In this document: one piece after another, positions 6,463-15,380 of the stretch
Numbering within the stretch: position 1 is the first letter of the stretch
How the letters are laid out: the number at the start of each line of letters is the position of its first letter
From: Bacteroidales bacterium
GTDB taxonomy: Bacteria > Bacteroidota > Bacteroidia > Bacteroidales > UBA932
Assembly: GCA_024401855.1 (NCBI GenBank)
Contig: JAKSKH010000019.1
Coordinates: 1-42,953, forward strand
Direction of reading: 5' to 3'
Length of the DNA: 42,953 bases
The notes under the pieces: model-generated
Seen by the model: the letters and a program-made list of their open reading frames with translations, nothing else
Told to the model about the DNA's origin: nothing
Databases searched by the model: none
Position numbers and translations under genes: made by a program

Positions 6463-7731
6463 TTATTTCTCAACGTGTGCGTCACGCACTTCCTCCGCCC
6501 AGGTCTTGAAGTCGGACCATCTGTAATAGGGGCCGCTCACGGGAGTGAGTTGCGGAAGTTCGGCTTCTGAATTGTTGAGCAGGACTTTGAACAGAATGTC
6601 CGGATTCTTTTTGGAACGGTACAGGACAAACTGAACATTGGCGGCTTTCGGGCAGTTGTAAGACTGGAACCAGTACTTCACATCCTCGGCCCTGTCGGGC
6701 ATATATCCGCCTCCATTAAGGTTCAGAAGAGGAATGAAAGCGTTCAATACAGTATCGTGTCCGAAACGGAGATGGCATTTAACCGGGCCACCTGCTATCG
6801 CTTCATCTGCATATTCAACAATATCCATCAGAAGAGGTATGTTCCTGTACCTGTCCCCTCCGTGGGAAATATAACAGCTGAGGTTCTCGACCTCCCAGAA
6901 ATCGGCAATTTCCTCTGGGGTGAAAAGCCCCTCAAGGAAATCGAGGTCACAGTAATTGTGGTATCCGGCCCAAAGTGCGAAAAGCTCCGATACAAAGCGT
7001 GAACGTCCGCCCATGTCCTCAAGAAAATCCTTGCTGGAGAACAGCCTGTCCGTGATTTCGTCATAATGGCGGGCGCGCAGGTACTCCAGAGCATCCCTTG
7101 AAGGAAGCTTTGGATTGTTCACAAACTTCTGCTGCAGCTCATCCGGGGCGTCCACAGGATAAACCACAACGAGATTTGAGTGGAGGGAGTTCATCTCGAT
7201 GTCCATCCCGGGAGCATTCTTCTGAAGGCTCACACAGAAAGCGGACATGCTCGTAATGGCCCTGGGCGATACGGAAGCGCGTGCAACCACACGGCCGCCT
7301 TTCGCAAAGACTTGAGGGAATTCATCGCACATCTGAGCGGCAATACCGGCATGCTGCCTTGCGCCGAGTTCGGTAAGGTCTCCGGTGTTCACGAATGGAA
7401 TAAGGAAGAACTCGGAATATGCTTCGTACATTTTTTCACCTGCCTCCGTGAGGGAGTTGCTCTTCTTTGCGGCATCGAGGATTTCCTTGATTACGGAATA
7501 GGTGGAGGACTTCCACATATACCTGGAACCGTGTCTGCCATAATGGCTGATGTAGAAAGGTTCATATCCTTTTGGAGATGGGGTCTGCGGAGCCGCATCA
7601 AACCTGTAAGGCCCTTCACATCCGGAGGCCCTGTCCCTGTCGGACATTACCGTTTCCCTGACATCATAGGTCTGGGAAAATGCAGATAATGCCATGAAAA
7701 ATGCAAAAAGAGATAGAAGTAACTTTTTCAT
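6463..7731 (-). CDS. MINPP-like histidine phosphatase (inositol polyphosphate phosphatase / phytase)
   Basis: A 422-residue secreted histidine-phosphatase superfamily (clade 2) enzyme. The signal peptide MKKLLLSLFAFFMALSAFSQ ends near residue 20. The phosphohistidine motif is HYGRHGSRY (Arg66, His67, Arg70) and the proton-donor motif is FGHDT (His325-Asp326). Length and motifs match Bacteroides MINPP phytases, which release phosphate from inositol hexakisphosphate in the periplasm or outer-membrane vesicles. A full -7 box precedes the start. It lies only a few genes from a PI-PLC-like lipoprotein and other phosphatases, which hints at inositol-phosphate metabolism, although it is not in that operon. 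Another acid-phosphatase substrate cannot be excluded. Confidence 0.88.
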   Translation of the reverse strand: MKKLLLSLFAFFMALSAFSQTYDVRETVMSDRDRASGCEGPYRFDAAPQTPSPKGYEPFYISHYGRHGSRYMWKSSTYSVIKEILDAAKKSNSLTEAGEKMYEAYSEFFLIPFVNTGDLTELGARQHAGIAAQMCDEFPQVFAKGGRVVARASVSPRAITSMSAFCVSLQKNAPGMDIEMNSLHSNLVVVYPVDAPDELQQKFVNNPKLPSRDALEYLRARHYDEITDRLFSSKDFLEDMGGRSRFVSELFALWAGYHNYCDLDFLEGLFTPEEIADFWEVENLSCYISHGGDRYRNIPLLMDIVEYADEAIAGGPVKCHLRFGHDTVLNAFIPLLNLNGGGYMPDRAEDVKYWFQSYNCPKAANVQFVLYRSKKNPDILFKVLLNNSEAELPQLTPVSGPYYRWSDFKTWAEEVRDAHVEK

Positions 7732-7739
7732 ACGTCTAA

Positions 7740-7747
7740 CAAATATA
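7740..7747 (-). promoter_or_regulatory. -7 box for the MINPP-like gene
   Basis: The minus strand reads TATATTTG, a full TAnnTTTG match, 8 bases before the ATG at 7731. The leader would be very short. No clear TTTG is seen at the expected upstream distance. The 40-bp gap also serves the divergent ybaK gene. Confidence 0.45.
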
Positions 7748-7771
7748 CGATTTTATTCGTAATTTAGCGAT

Positions 7772-8236
7772 ATGCAGAAAACCAACGTTGCCCGGCTTCT
7801 GGACGCCGCAGGAATAAAATACGAGACCATAGAATACAGCTATACTGAAGAAGACCTGTCAGCACAGCACGTGGCTGCGGAACTGGGAGAAGACATAGAG
7901 CAGGTGTTCAAGACCCTTGTCCTCAGGGGAGACAGGAACGGACTGTTCGTATGCGTGATTCCGGGGAACTTCGAAGTAGACCTCAAGCTTGCCGCAAGCA
8001 TATCAGGCAACAAGAGCTGCGAAATGATTCACATGAAGGAACTGCTGCCTTCTACCGGATACATCAGGGGCGGATGCTCCCCCATCGGGATGAAAAAGAA
8101 ATACCCCACGTTCATCCACGAAAGCTGCCTGCTGCATGATTACATATACATAAGCGCCGGGATTCGCGGAATGCAGATAAAGATAAACCCCCGCGACCTT
8201 ATAAGCTATACGGACGCGGAGATTTATCCCATCTGA
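7772..8236 (+). CDS. ybaK: YbaK/EbsC-family aminoacyl-tRNA deacylase
   Basis: A 154-residue cytosolic protein of the YbaK family, which hydrolyses mischarged Cys-tRNA(Pro) in trans. The family features are in order: MQKTNVARLLDAAGI, the catalytic-lysine segment QVFKTLVLRG (Lys47), VCVIPGNFEVDLKLAA, the glycine-rich stretch GYIRGGCSPIGMKKKYPTFI, and the terminal SAGIRGMQIKI.P.DLI. Length is typical. It stands alone, divergent from the MINPP-like gene, and converges with the end of the large minus-strand locus with only 10 bp between the stops. Confidence 0.93.
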   Translation: MQKTNVARLLDAAGIKYETIEYSYTEEDLSAQHVAAELGEDIEQVFKTLVLRGDRNGLFVCVIPGNFEVDLKLAASISGNKSCEMIHMKELLPSTGYIRGGCSPIGMKKKYPTFIHESCLLHDYIYISAGIRGMQIKINPRDLISYTDAEIYPI

Positions 8237-8246
8237 TGCAACTTCA

Positions 8247-8855
8247 CTAAAAATTGAAGTTATAGCCTATTCCCAGAATATGTTCGGAAGATCTCGATGC
8301 AAAAGTGTAGTAGAGATAATACAAGTCTATCTCGCTGTATTTCCCGAATGAATAGAGCACCCCTGCGTAATGCCTGGTTTTCTCCCATTTCTTCCAGGTG
8401 AACACCTCCATTGCCAGATAAGGAGTCAGAGGCAGCTTGGGAATGGCACACTTCACATTGAGATAACTTCGGAGCACGCTGGAACCGCCGGAAGTCTGAG
8501 GCGTGCAGGCATACATATACCTTTCGCGCCAGGACACGCTCAGGTCTCCCGACTTGACGGTTGCGGTTACATTTCCATAGAACCTGTGCAGGTAGCGGTC
8601 CGGCTCCTTGTAATAATCGTATGCGGCATCCAGTTTGAGCCATGGAAGAACCTTGTATCCTCCGGTCGCCCTTACATACCAGCAGTCGAATTTCGAGAAA
8701 TCCTGCATCTGATCATATTCAAAATACAGGGAAGTATAGAATTTCCCGAATGACTTGTATCCGTAAAGGCTCAGCCACATCCCGGACTCATCCTTTTCCT
8801 GGGATGCGGCGAGCATCGGAAACAGAAGCATGACAAGAACCGCGAGTCTCTTCAT
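8247..8855 (-). CDS. DUF2490-type outer-membrane beta-barrel protein
   Basis: A 202-residue protein with signal peptide (MKRLAVLVMLLFPMLAASQ) followed by alternating aromatic beta strands (WLSLYGYKSFGKFYTSLYFEY, WYVRATGGYKVLPWLKLDAAYDYY) and a terminal GIGYNFNF ending in an aromatic residue, as in small outer-membrane barrels. The pattern fits DUF2490. Its role is unknown. It is the last gene of the long minus-strand operon, 6 bp after the GH3 gene, so it may help pass or sense the degradation products, but nothing in the sequence shows this. Confidence 0.75.
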   Translation of the reverse strand: MKRLAVLVMLLFPMLAASQEKDESGMWLSLYGYKSFGKFYTSLYFEYDQMQDFSKFDCWYVRATGGYKVLPWLKLDAAYDYYKEPDRYLHRFYGNVTATVKSGDLSVSWRERYMYACTPQTSGGSSVLRSYLNVKCAIPKLPLTPYLAMEVFTWKKWEKTRHYAGVLYSFGKYSEIDLYYLYYTFASRSSEHILGIGYNFNF

Positions 8856-8861
8856 GCCCGG

Positions 8862-11051
8862 TTAAATGTTGATATCGATTGACTTGAGGTCCTCATCCCT
8901 TGAGGATCCGCCATAAAGGATACGGTATGCTCCCTTTCTCACGGAAAGTTCATCTATTGAAGCATCGTAGCTCTCGAATGCCCCGTCTCCCAGTTCAATG
9001 GAGACATTGACAGTCTTGCCGGCAGGAATGTTCACCCTGCTGAATCCCTTGAGAGTCTTGATGGGAGCCCCGGGGTTGTCGAGAGACTTTATGTAAACCT
9101 GAACAACCTCGTCTCCGTCAACCGAACCGGTATTCGTAACAGGAACAGTCACGGTATGTCTTGACCCTTTGACCTTGGCCTCTCCATACTCGAAGGTTGT
9201 ATAGCTCAGGCCATAACCGAAGGCGTAAAGAGGCTCTCCGCGGAAATAACGGTAAGTCTTTCCTTCCATATTGTAATCAAGGAAGTCGGGGAGCTGTGAG
9301 GTTGATGCATAGAATGTAACGGGAAGTCTTCCTGCGGGATTGTATTTACCGAAAAGCACATCTGCCACGGCAAGACCGCCGGCCTGTCCGCCGTACCAGG
9401 CCTGGACAAGGGCGTCATACTGCGATTCGATTCCGCCGAACGCGATGGCGGAGCCGGAGCAGTTCACGACAACTACAGGCTTTCCGGTAGCATGCATGGC
9501 CTTCACAAGGTCCTCCTGAATGGAAGGAAGTTCAATCTTTGTCCTGTCCCCACCGAAGAAGCCCTCGTAAGGAACATCCATCTCCTCTCCCTCGAGATGA
9601 GCAGTGAGTCCGGTGACTACAACAATTACATCAGAATCAGAAACCTGTGCGGAGAGCTCGTTGAAATCCGCTACACCCTCCGTTTCTTCAGTAACGTGGT
9701 TGCAGGCCTTGCAATAGAAGACTTCGGCATCGCCAGCGGCGTCCCTGATGGCAGCAACTATTGACTTCTCATGCTCGGGAATGGGCTGTCCGTTATAATT
9801 TCCGAGCTGCATGTATGCATTGTCGGCATTGGGACCTACTACTGCTATCTTCTTGATTCCCGCCTTGAAAGGAAGCACGCCCTCATTCTTGAGGAGGACT
9901 ATTGACTCCCGGGCCGCCTTTCTTGCAAGGGCGGCATGTTCCTCGCTGCTGATGTCTGCGGCACCGAGATTCTTCCAGGGATCAATCTCCTCCGGATCGT
10001 ACATTCCGAGCATGATTCTTTCCCTCATGGCCCTGCGGAAGCAGACGTTGAGATCTTCTTCCGTCATCAATCCCCTTGCGATAGCAAGCGGGATGAATTC
10101 CTGGTAGTTGTCTCCGCACTCCACGTCACAGCCTGCCTTGATGGCGGCGGCACATGCGGACTCCGCATCCGGATGAGTCATATGACGGCCCTCAACATAG
10201 AAATTGTCTATGGCTCCGCAATCGGAAACGACCATTCCGTCATAGTTCCATTTGCCACGGAGAATATCAACGAGAAGACGCTCGCTTCCGTTGCAGGGCT
10301 CACCCTCGTAACGGTTGTAGGCGCCCATCACCTGCTGAACGTGTGCGTCCTTGACAAGCATGCGGAAAGCGGGAAGATATGTTTCCCAGAGGTCGCGCTG
10401 CGATACGCTTACGTCAAATCTGTGCCTTGAAGACTCGGGGCCGCTGTGAACGGCGTAGTGCTTTGCGCAGGCAATGGTCTTATAATGCTCGGGGTCGTCG
10501 CCCTGCATACCGCGGACCGTGGCTGATCCCATTACGCCTGCGAGGAAGGGATCCTCTCCGCAGGTTTCCTGTCCGCGTCCCCACCTCGGATCACGGAAGA
10601 TGTTGATGTTGGGGCACCAGAAAGAAAGGCCGTGCCACCAGGGATCACTGTTGGCTTTGTCTCTGCCGAACTCATTGTGTTCGGTTGTATTCCACCTTGC
10701 CCTGGCTTCATCGGATACTGCCGTGAAGACCTCGAGTTGCTGCGCCTCGTCGAACGTTGCAGCAAGACCTATCGACTGGGGGAAAACGGTCACACCGTCT
10801 CCTGTAATGCCATGGCAGCCTTCAGACCACCAGTTATACGCCGCAATCCCAAGACTGTCGATGGAAATTGAGCCGCTCTGAAGGAGGCCTGCTTTCTGCT
10901 CTATTGTAAGGATGGATACCATATCCTCAACCCTCTCGTCAACGGAGAGAGAAGGGTTACGGAAAGGATGGTCATAAACTGCCTCGTTCTTTGGAGCACA
11001 GGCTGTGGCGGCAAAAGCTACTGCAAAAGCCAGAATAGTTATTTGTTTCAT
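8862..11051 (-). CDS. GH3 beta-glycosidase lipoprotein (beta-glucosidase/xylosidase type)
   Basis: A 729-residue glycoside hydrolase family 3 enzyme. The lipobox is ATAC with Cys18. The TIM-barrel domain (about 30-350) shows WWSEGCHG, DPRWGRGQETCGEDP, AKHYAVHSGPE and the nucleophile motif VVSDCGAI (Asp277). The alpha/beta sandwich domain follows (ESIVLLKNEGVLPF, VVVNCSGSAIA), with a fibronectin-like C-terminal domain (YFRGEPLYAFGYGLSYTTFEY and onward). The overall pattern is that of retaining beta-xylosidases or beta-glucosidases of Bacteroidales. It would trim a beta-linked terminal sugar at the cell surface or in the periplasm. It is the tenth gene of the operon starting with GH92, and only 3 bp separate it from DUF1573. 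The exact sugar cannot be told. Confidence 0.93.
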   Translation of the reverse strand: MKQITILAFAVAFAATACAPKNEAVYDHPFRNPSLSVDERVEDMVSILTIEQKAGLLQSGSISIDSLGIAAYNWWSEGCHGITGDGVTVFPQSIGLAATFDEAQQLEVFTAVSDEARARWNTTEHNEFGRDKANSDPWWHGLSFWCPNINIFRDPRWGRGQETCGEDPFLAGVMGSATVRGMQGDDPEHYKTIACAKHYAVHSGPESSRHRFDVSVSQRDLWETYLPAFRMLVKDAHVQQVMGAYNRYEGEPCNGSERLLVDILRGKWNYDGMVVSDCGAIDNFYVEGRHMTHPDAESACAAAIKAGCDVECGDNYQEFIPLAIARGLMTEEDLNVCFRRAMRERIMLGMYDPEEIDPWKNLGAADISSEEHAALARKAARESIVLLKNEGVLPFKAGIKKIAVVGPNADNAYMQLGNYNGQPIPEHEKSIVAAIRDAAGDAEVFYCKACNHVTEETEGVADFNELSAQVSDSDVIVVVTGLTAHLEGEEMDVPYEGFFGGDRTKIELPSIQEDLVKAMHATGKPVVVVNCSGSAIAFGGIESQYDALVQAWYGGQAGGLAVADVLFGKYNPAGRLPVTFYASTSQLPDFLDYNMEGKTYRYFRGEPLYAFGYGLSYTTFEYGEAKVKGSRHTVTVPVTNTGSVDGDEVVQVYIKSLDNPGAPIKTLKGFSRVNIPAGKTVNVSIELGDGAFESYDASIDELSVRKGAYRILYGGSSRDEDLKSIDINI

Positions 11052-11054
11052 AAA

Positions 11055-11423
11055 TTACTGATTATAGTCGGTATTGGTATATATTACATCCAGCGTAAGA
11101 GTGAAACGCCGGACAGCTTTCTCTCCGGGTCCGTAAAGGACAACGCTGTGCTCGACCTTCCCACGATAGCCTCCCGGCTTTACCGAGACCTTCATATCCA
11201 CGGTCTCGCCCGCCTTTATGACTGTCCGGCCGATATAGGCGTTAACACAGGAACAGCTGCACACAAGTCCGGCAATGCGGAAATCCTCATCGGAACCGTT
11301 GGATATCCTGAAAGTATGGAAGACTGTTCCGGCATTGCCGTCAACCTTCCCGAAATCCCATTCCACGGAATCGAAGGAAAGCGGGGCCAGAAGGGTCAGC
11401 AGAACACATAGAAAAGCCGGCAT
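11055..11423 (-). CDS. DUF1573 domain protein
   Basis: A 122-residue exported protein: a short hydrophobic N-terminus (MPAFLCVLLTLLAPLSF) and then a single DUF1573 immunoglobulin-like domain, recognisable by EWDFGKVDGNAGTVFHTFRI.N, the cysteine-rich VCSCSCVNA, and ETVDMKVSVKPGGYRGKV. Bacteroidales carry many such small domains with unknown roles. The start ATG shares one base with the stop of the PLC-like gene (TGATG), so the two are likely translationally coupled. It is followed closely by GH3. Confidence 0.85.
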   Translation of the reverse strand: MPAFLCVLLTLLAPLSFDSVEWDFGKVDGNAGTVFHTFRISNGSDEDFRIAGLVCSCSCVNAYIGRTVIKAGETVDMKVSVKPGGYRGKVEHSVVLYGPGEKAVRRFTLTLDVIYTNTDYNQ

Positions 11424-12406
11424 CAGTTGAAGTTTCTGTCCACTATCTTCTTCAGGATTACATCCCCCTCGTAATCGGGATCTCCGGAATAATCGATGAG
11501 CACCATTCCGAGAGAGCCTTCGGACGCTTCCGCATCCAGAGCCTTGTTGACAAGAGGCATCACACCGGCGGCGAACTCGTGCGGCCTTGGATGGCCTTCA
11601 CGGTTGAAATAGCCGGAAACATGGTTGACGCTCCATCTCTCGCCCGAACCGGCATTCGCGAAAGCCGAGGCATGCCTTACGAAAGATGCTGTCTTTCCTT
11701 CAGCGAAGGGACCGTCGTTCTCCCATTCATAATCATCCTGAACATCAATGGCCACCTGCTCCGCACAATGCCTTCCGGTAAGAAGGCTTCCTTCATCCCA
11801 GTCCGATGCAAGAGCTCCGCACCAGAATCTGTTTTCCAGATAATTCCTGTTTATGAAAAGGATCTTGCCGCGGAGGTCGGCAACGGTAAGGCCGGGGCGG
11901 AAAGAATCAAGGGCAACGCCAAGGTCATAATATTTCTTCTCCAATGCGCTCAGGCTGTCTTTTGCGGCAGAAAGCACCTCCGGAGTGAAATCATTGTTCT
12001 CGATTCTGAAAACAATCACCGCGAATTCGGAAGGATGCGCGGTCAGCATTCCGGCAATGGCGCCCACGGCTTCGTCAGCGCTTACTCCGGCATCTACGAC
12101 ACTGTGCATGATTCTGAACTCATCTGTGCTGCCGGGGTTGAATCCGGGACGAAGGTCAAAGCATCTGACTCCCTTGAGGAACTGGTCTCCGAGCATGAAA
12201 GTCTGGGTGCCGACGAACTCGCGCGCAGGACTGTCGAGAGGTATTCCTGCAGTTGCGGCATCGTGCGAACCGGGCATGGAGACCTTGCATGCCGACATAT
12301 CGTCCGGAAGGTCTTTCATCCACGATTCCATAGACCTTTCATTTGTACAGGACAATGTGAGAAAGGCCGGAAATATCAGGGAAAATAAAAGTTTTCTCAT
12401 AATCAT
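11423..12406 (-). CDS. PI-PLC-like phosphodiesterase lipoprotein
   Basis: A 327-residue lipoprotein (lipobox TLSC, Cys20) with a phosphatidylinositol-specific phospholipase C X-domain. The first catalytic His is in SMPGSHDAAT (His48), followed by KGVRCFDLRP (Arg81, Asp84) and the second His in RIMHSVV (His101). VIVFRIEN and a C-terminal LGMVLIDY strand complete the barrel. Bacterial members cleave phosphatidylinositol or GPI-type anchors by cyclisation. The overlap ATGA with the nucleoside hydrolase gene and TGATG with DUF1573 places it firmly within one operon. The context of alpha-mannosidase and phosphatases makes a GPI-like or phosphoglycolipid substrate attractive, but this is inference. 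ATG 12400 is an alternative start. Confidence 0.85.
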   Translation of the reverse strand: MIMRKLLFSLIFPAFLTLSCTNERSMESWMKDLPDDMSACKVSMPGSHDAATAGIPLDSPAREFVGTQTFMLGDQFLKGVRCFDLRPGFNPGSTDEFRIMHSVVDAGVSADEAVGAIAGMLTAHPSEFAVIVFRIENNDFTPEVLSAAKDSLSALEKKYYDLGVALDSFRPGLTVADLRGKILFINRNYLENRFWCGALASDWDEGSLLTGRHCAEQVAIDVQDDYEWENDGPFAEGKTASFVRHASAFANAGSGERWSVNHVSGYFNREGHPRPHEFAAGVMPLVNKALDAEASEGSLGMVLIDYSGDPDYEGDVILKKIVDRNFN

Positions 12407-13443
12407 TCTCCAAAACAGGCCGGTTTCCTTGTAAGGTTGTTTACAAGATAATCTCTCAGGACTGAAGCCTGTTCATCGGTAACGGTGACATATCTGTGCT
12501 TCCCGTCAGGACAAGGTGAGAAGCGCGTAACGCCCTCGTCGTCCACATCGATGACACCGGGTTCGGTGGTGGTGAAAAGTGTTTCTCCCTCAACCGCATA
12601 GATTACTGCGGTGGGGTCGAAGGCCCAGTTGTCATAAGGCATTCCGCTGTACCTGATATACGCCTCCTTGAGAGGATGTGCGGATACCCATCCGAAATCA
12701 TTCTCTATGCTGGAAGAAGGATATCTTACAGCTTCACCTATCTCCCAGGGCAGGCATACTATATCGCAAGGCCACTCCGTAAAGAGTTTCCTGGACGCGG
12801 GAATGTTTATCATCACGTTGAACTCAGGGTAGTCATCCTTGAACCTGCCCGCCATGATTGAAAGCATCCTGACCTTCTTCTGAATGAGTTCCTTTCCGGT
12901 GAGAGGTGAAATCTCATCTGCAGGAGTGTCGAGAAGACGCGCAAGGTTTGTAAGGAAGCCCACGGATACTACTACGACAGAATTGTCCGGCTGGGATGCA
13001 AGAAGCTTCCTGTAAAGGATATGAGCGTCGGGCAGGGACTCGTAATCAATACCGGTGGTGGCAAACAAGGGAGTGCCGTCCTCTTTGACAAGAGTGCTTA
13101 CCTGTCCGGCATAATTCTCTGAGGGGTCACTTCCGTCGGGACCGTTGTTGCGGGCGCGTCCGAGCTGAATGTCGGGATGACCGTAGAAAGTGTTCATGAT
13201 GTCGACGAACCTGACGGTGTTCTCCCCTTCCTTGTTGAGACAGATTCCGAGAAGATTGATTTTAGCATCGTCGATATAAAGATTGAGGAGGGCAAGGGCC
13301 TCGGTGTCATCTATGTCATTACCTATGTCGGTATCGAAGATGATATTGACGGGAGTGTCGCACTGCTTCTCCTCCGCCTGTCCGCAGGAAACAAATGAAA
13401 ATGCCGCGAGTGCCAGGCCAAACAGTATGTTATTGAATTTCAT
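12403..13443 (-). CDS. Nucleoside hydrolase lipoprotein (IUNH family)
   Basis: A 346-residue inosine-uridine-preferring nucleoside hydrolase that would split ribonucleosides into base and ribose. The calcium-binding signature is FDTDIGNDIDDTEAL (Asp37, Asp39, Asn42, Asp45, Asp46), and the C-terminal metal-ligand motif is NWAFDPTAVIYA. A lipobox (FVSC, Cys20) shows it is exported and lipid-anchored, unlike the cytosolic enzymes. The next two upstream genes are a sugar permease and ribokinase, which together resemble the nucleoside and ribose part of the Bacteroides rus system. The stop overlaps the PLC start by 4 bp. Confidence 0.9.
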   Translation of the reverse strand: MKFNNILFGLALAAFSFVSCGQAEEKQCDTPVNIIFDTDIGNDIDDTEALALLNLYIDDAKINLLGICLNKEGENTVRFVDIMNTFYGHPDIQLGRARNNGPDGSDPSENYAGQVSTLVKEDGTPLFATTGIDYESLPDAHILYRKLLASQPDNSVVVVSVGFLTNLARLLDTPADEISPLTGKELIQKKVRMLSIMAGRFKDDYPEFNVMINIPASRKLFTEWPCDIVCLPWEIGEAVRYPSSSIENDFGWVSAHPLKEAYIRYSGMPYDNWAFDPTAVIYAVEGETLFTTTEPGVIDVDDEGVTRFSPCPDGKHRYVTVTDEQASVLRDYLVNNLTRKPACFGE

Positions 13444-13462
13444 GGTTGTTGGATAATTAAGA

Positions 13463-14482
13463 CTAAACGTTTCCTGATACGATTATGAGGGCAAGACCAG
13501 CAATGAAGAAAGTGAACATCACGGCAAGCAGGGCCGGAACACCTTTGCCCGCTCCCTTGAATTCCTTCCAGATGAACACTCCCCAGATGGCCGCAATCAT
13601 GGGCGCGCCCTGTCCGAGCGCATAACTTACGGATGCTCCCGCCTTCCCTGCACAAATGTAGTTGAGCGCGGTACCGAGGCACCAGATGGCGCCTCCGAGC
13701 ATTCCGACGATATGGGTTTTTGCATCTCCATCCCTGAAGTACTGGCTGTAGCTGACAGGTCCGCCCACGAAGGGTTTCTTCATGACTATGGTGTTGATGA
13801 CAGTATTGCTGAGGAAAACACCTATGGAGAATACTACAATTGCAGTATATGGGGTGCATTTCCCGGCTGCCGGATTGGCGAAGTCCGCAAGGTCGACTCC
13901 GTTATAGACGAGAGCGGAGAAGAAGGACATGATAAGACCGGCGAGAACGGCAAGGATGATTCCCTTGCGGTTCTGTCCGGCATCGCGGACCTCCGTAGAT
14001 ACCTTGCCGGACGCAATGCCGTTGCAGACAATGGCAATAACGATAAGGGCCACACCGATGAACAGGAGGGAGAGATTCTCGTCGCCCTTGGGGTGCAGAA
14101 GGATATTGTTGAACACGCCTACCACCAGCGCGAGACCGACTCCGAGCGGGAAGGCAACCGACATTCCCGCAATTGAAATGGATGCGGAAAGAAGTATGTT
14201 CGAAACGTTGAAGACCACCGCTCCCAACAGAATCCAACCTATGCTGGCCCATGATGCCTGGGCGATGTCGGCAAGGAAAGGACGTCCTTCGGATCCGATG
14301 CTTCCGAAAGTGAATGCAAGAATGAGTGAGAATATCACCATTCCTATCACGTAGTCCCAATAAAACAATTCGTAGCGCCAGCTCTTGGCCGCAAGTTTCT
14401 GGGTATTTCCCCAGGATCCCCAGCAGAGCATCGTGACAAAGCAGAGAATGACTGCGAGGGCGTAACTGTTGACAATAAACAT
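13463..14482 (-). CDS. GRP/RhaT-like sugar permease, probably for ribose
   Basis: A 339-residue integral inner-membrane protein with about ten hydrophobic segments, beginning MFIVNSYALAVILCFVTMLCWGSW. It belongs to the drug/metabolite transporter superfamily, glucose-ribose porter branch (CWGSWGNTQKL, SFPLGVGLAL-like segment, KAGASVSYALGQGAPMIAAIWGVFIWKEF). It sits 10 bp after ribokinase and 19 bp before a nucleoside hydrolase, so ribose is the likely substrate, as for RusT of Bacteroides. The frame is open upstream to 14689, but that part overlaps ribokinase in antisense frame and lacks membrane character, so the start is ATG 14482. Confidence 0.85.
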   Translation of the reverse strand: MFIVNSYALAVILCFVTMLCWGSWGNTQKLAAKSWRYELFYWDYVIGMVIFSLILAFTFGSIGSEGRPFLADIAQASWASIGWILLGAVVFNVSNILLSASISIAGMSVAFPLGVGLALVVGVFNNILLHPKGDENLSLLFIGVALIVIAIVCNGIASGKVSTEVRDAGQNRKGIILAVLAGLIMSFFSALVYNGVDLADFANPAAGKCTPYTAIVVFSIGVFLSNTVINTIVMKKPFVGGPVSYSQYFRDGDAKTHIVGMLGGAIWCLGTALNYICAGKAGASVSYALGQGAPMIAAIWGVFIWKEFKGAGKGVPALLAVMFTFFIAGLALIIVSGNV

Positions 14483-14492
14483 AATTATTAAA

Positions 14493-15380
14493 TTAAATAT
14501 CTTTACGGTAAGGTATGGATTCCTGCGCTCCCAGATGCTGCACCGTGACGGCGCTGGCACGGGTGGCGAACTCCACGGCTGAACGCAGGCTCTCCCCTTC
14601 TGCAAGGGCAACGCACAACGCTCCGCAGAAAGTATCGCCTGCAGCTGTTGCATCAACGGCCTTGACCTTGCAGGCGGGAACCATCTCAAGGGCGCTTCCG
14701 TCCCAGATGGCGGCGCCCCTGCTTCCCAGAGTCATGACTACCTTGTCCACGCCGGATTGGCAAAGCTTGCGCATTACGGCCTCAACGTCGTCGCTGATGC
14801 CCGTGAACAGAGCCGCCTCCGTCTGGTTGGGAGTCATGATGGACACGTTCCTGAATATCTCCGGAGGGAGCTCACAGGCCGGAGCCGGATTCAGAATCAC
14901 ACATGCGCCGGCATCGTGGGCTATCTGTGCCGCCTTCGCTACGGCATCGACCGGAATTTCGAGCTGAAGAATGACGTAATCGGACGATTCTATCACGGAA
15001 CGCACGCTCTCGATATCATCGACGGTGACGTCTCCGTTGGCACCTGGGGCAACGGATATCACATTCTCCCCCTCATCGTCAACAAGAATAAGCGCCACGC
15101 CGGAAGGCTTCTCCGAAAAGAAGGTGTACCGGGTGTCTATCCCGTCCTTTGCATACCCTGCAAGCGCCTTCTCTCCGAGCATGTCGCGCCCCACCTTGCA
15201 GATAAAGGTGACGTCACCTCCCAACCGGGCGGCGGCGACAGCCTGGTTGGCTCCCTTGCCTCCGGGTCCCATCTTGAAATCGCCTCCGAGAATGGTCTCG
15301 CCCGGGACGGGAATCCTGGGCGACTTGATGACCATATCTGTATTGCTGCTGCCTATGACAGTTATCTTCTTCACATCCAT
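14493..15380 (-). CDS. rbsK: Ribokinase (PfkB family)
   Basis: A 295-residue cytosolic kinase that phosphorylates ribose to ribose 5-phosphate. PfkB signature 1 is GPGGKGANQAVAAARLGGDV near residues 38-57, and signature 2 is DATAAGDTFCGAL with catalytic Asp249. The sugar-binding N-terminus is GSSNTDMVIK, and NPAPA, TPNQTEA and MTLGSRGA are as in RbsK. The start codon overlaps the stop of the GH123-like gene (TGATG). Together with the downstream permease and nucleoside hydrolase it forms a ribose-salvage module embedded in a glycan-degradation operon. Confidence 0.93.
   Translation of the reverse strand: MDVKKITVIGSSNTDMVIKSPRIPVPGETILGGDFKMGPGGKGANQAVAAARLGGDVTFICKVGRDMLGEKALAGYAKDGIDTRYTFFSEKPSGVALILVDDEGENVISVAPGANGDVTVDDIESVRSVIESSDYVILQLEIPVDAVAKAAQIAHDAGACVILNPAPACELPPEIFRNVSIMTPNQTEAALFTGISDDVEAVMRKLCQSGVDKVVMTLGSRGAAIWDGSALEMVPACKVKAVDATAAGDTFCGALCVALAEGESLRSAVEFATRASAVTVQHLGAQESIPYRKDI

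Noticed and set aside
14483-14689. N-terminal extension of the sugar permease
   Set aside because: The extra 69 residues are antisense-frame sequence within ribokinase, lack membrane character and would remove the normal gene boundary.
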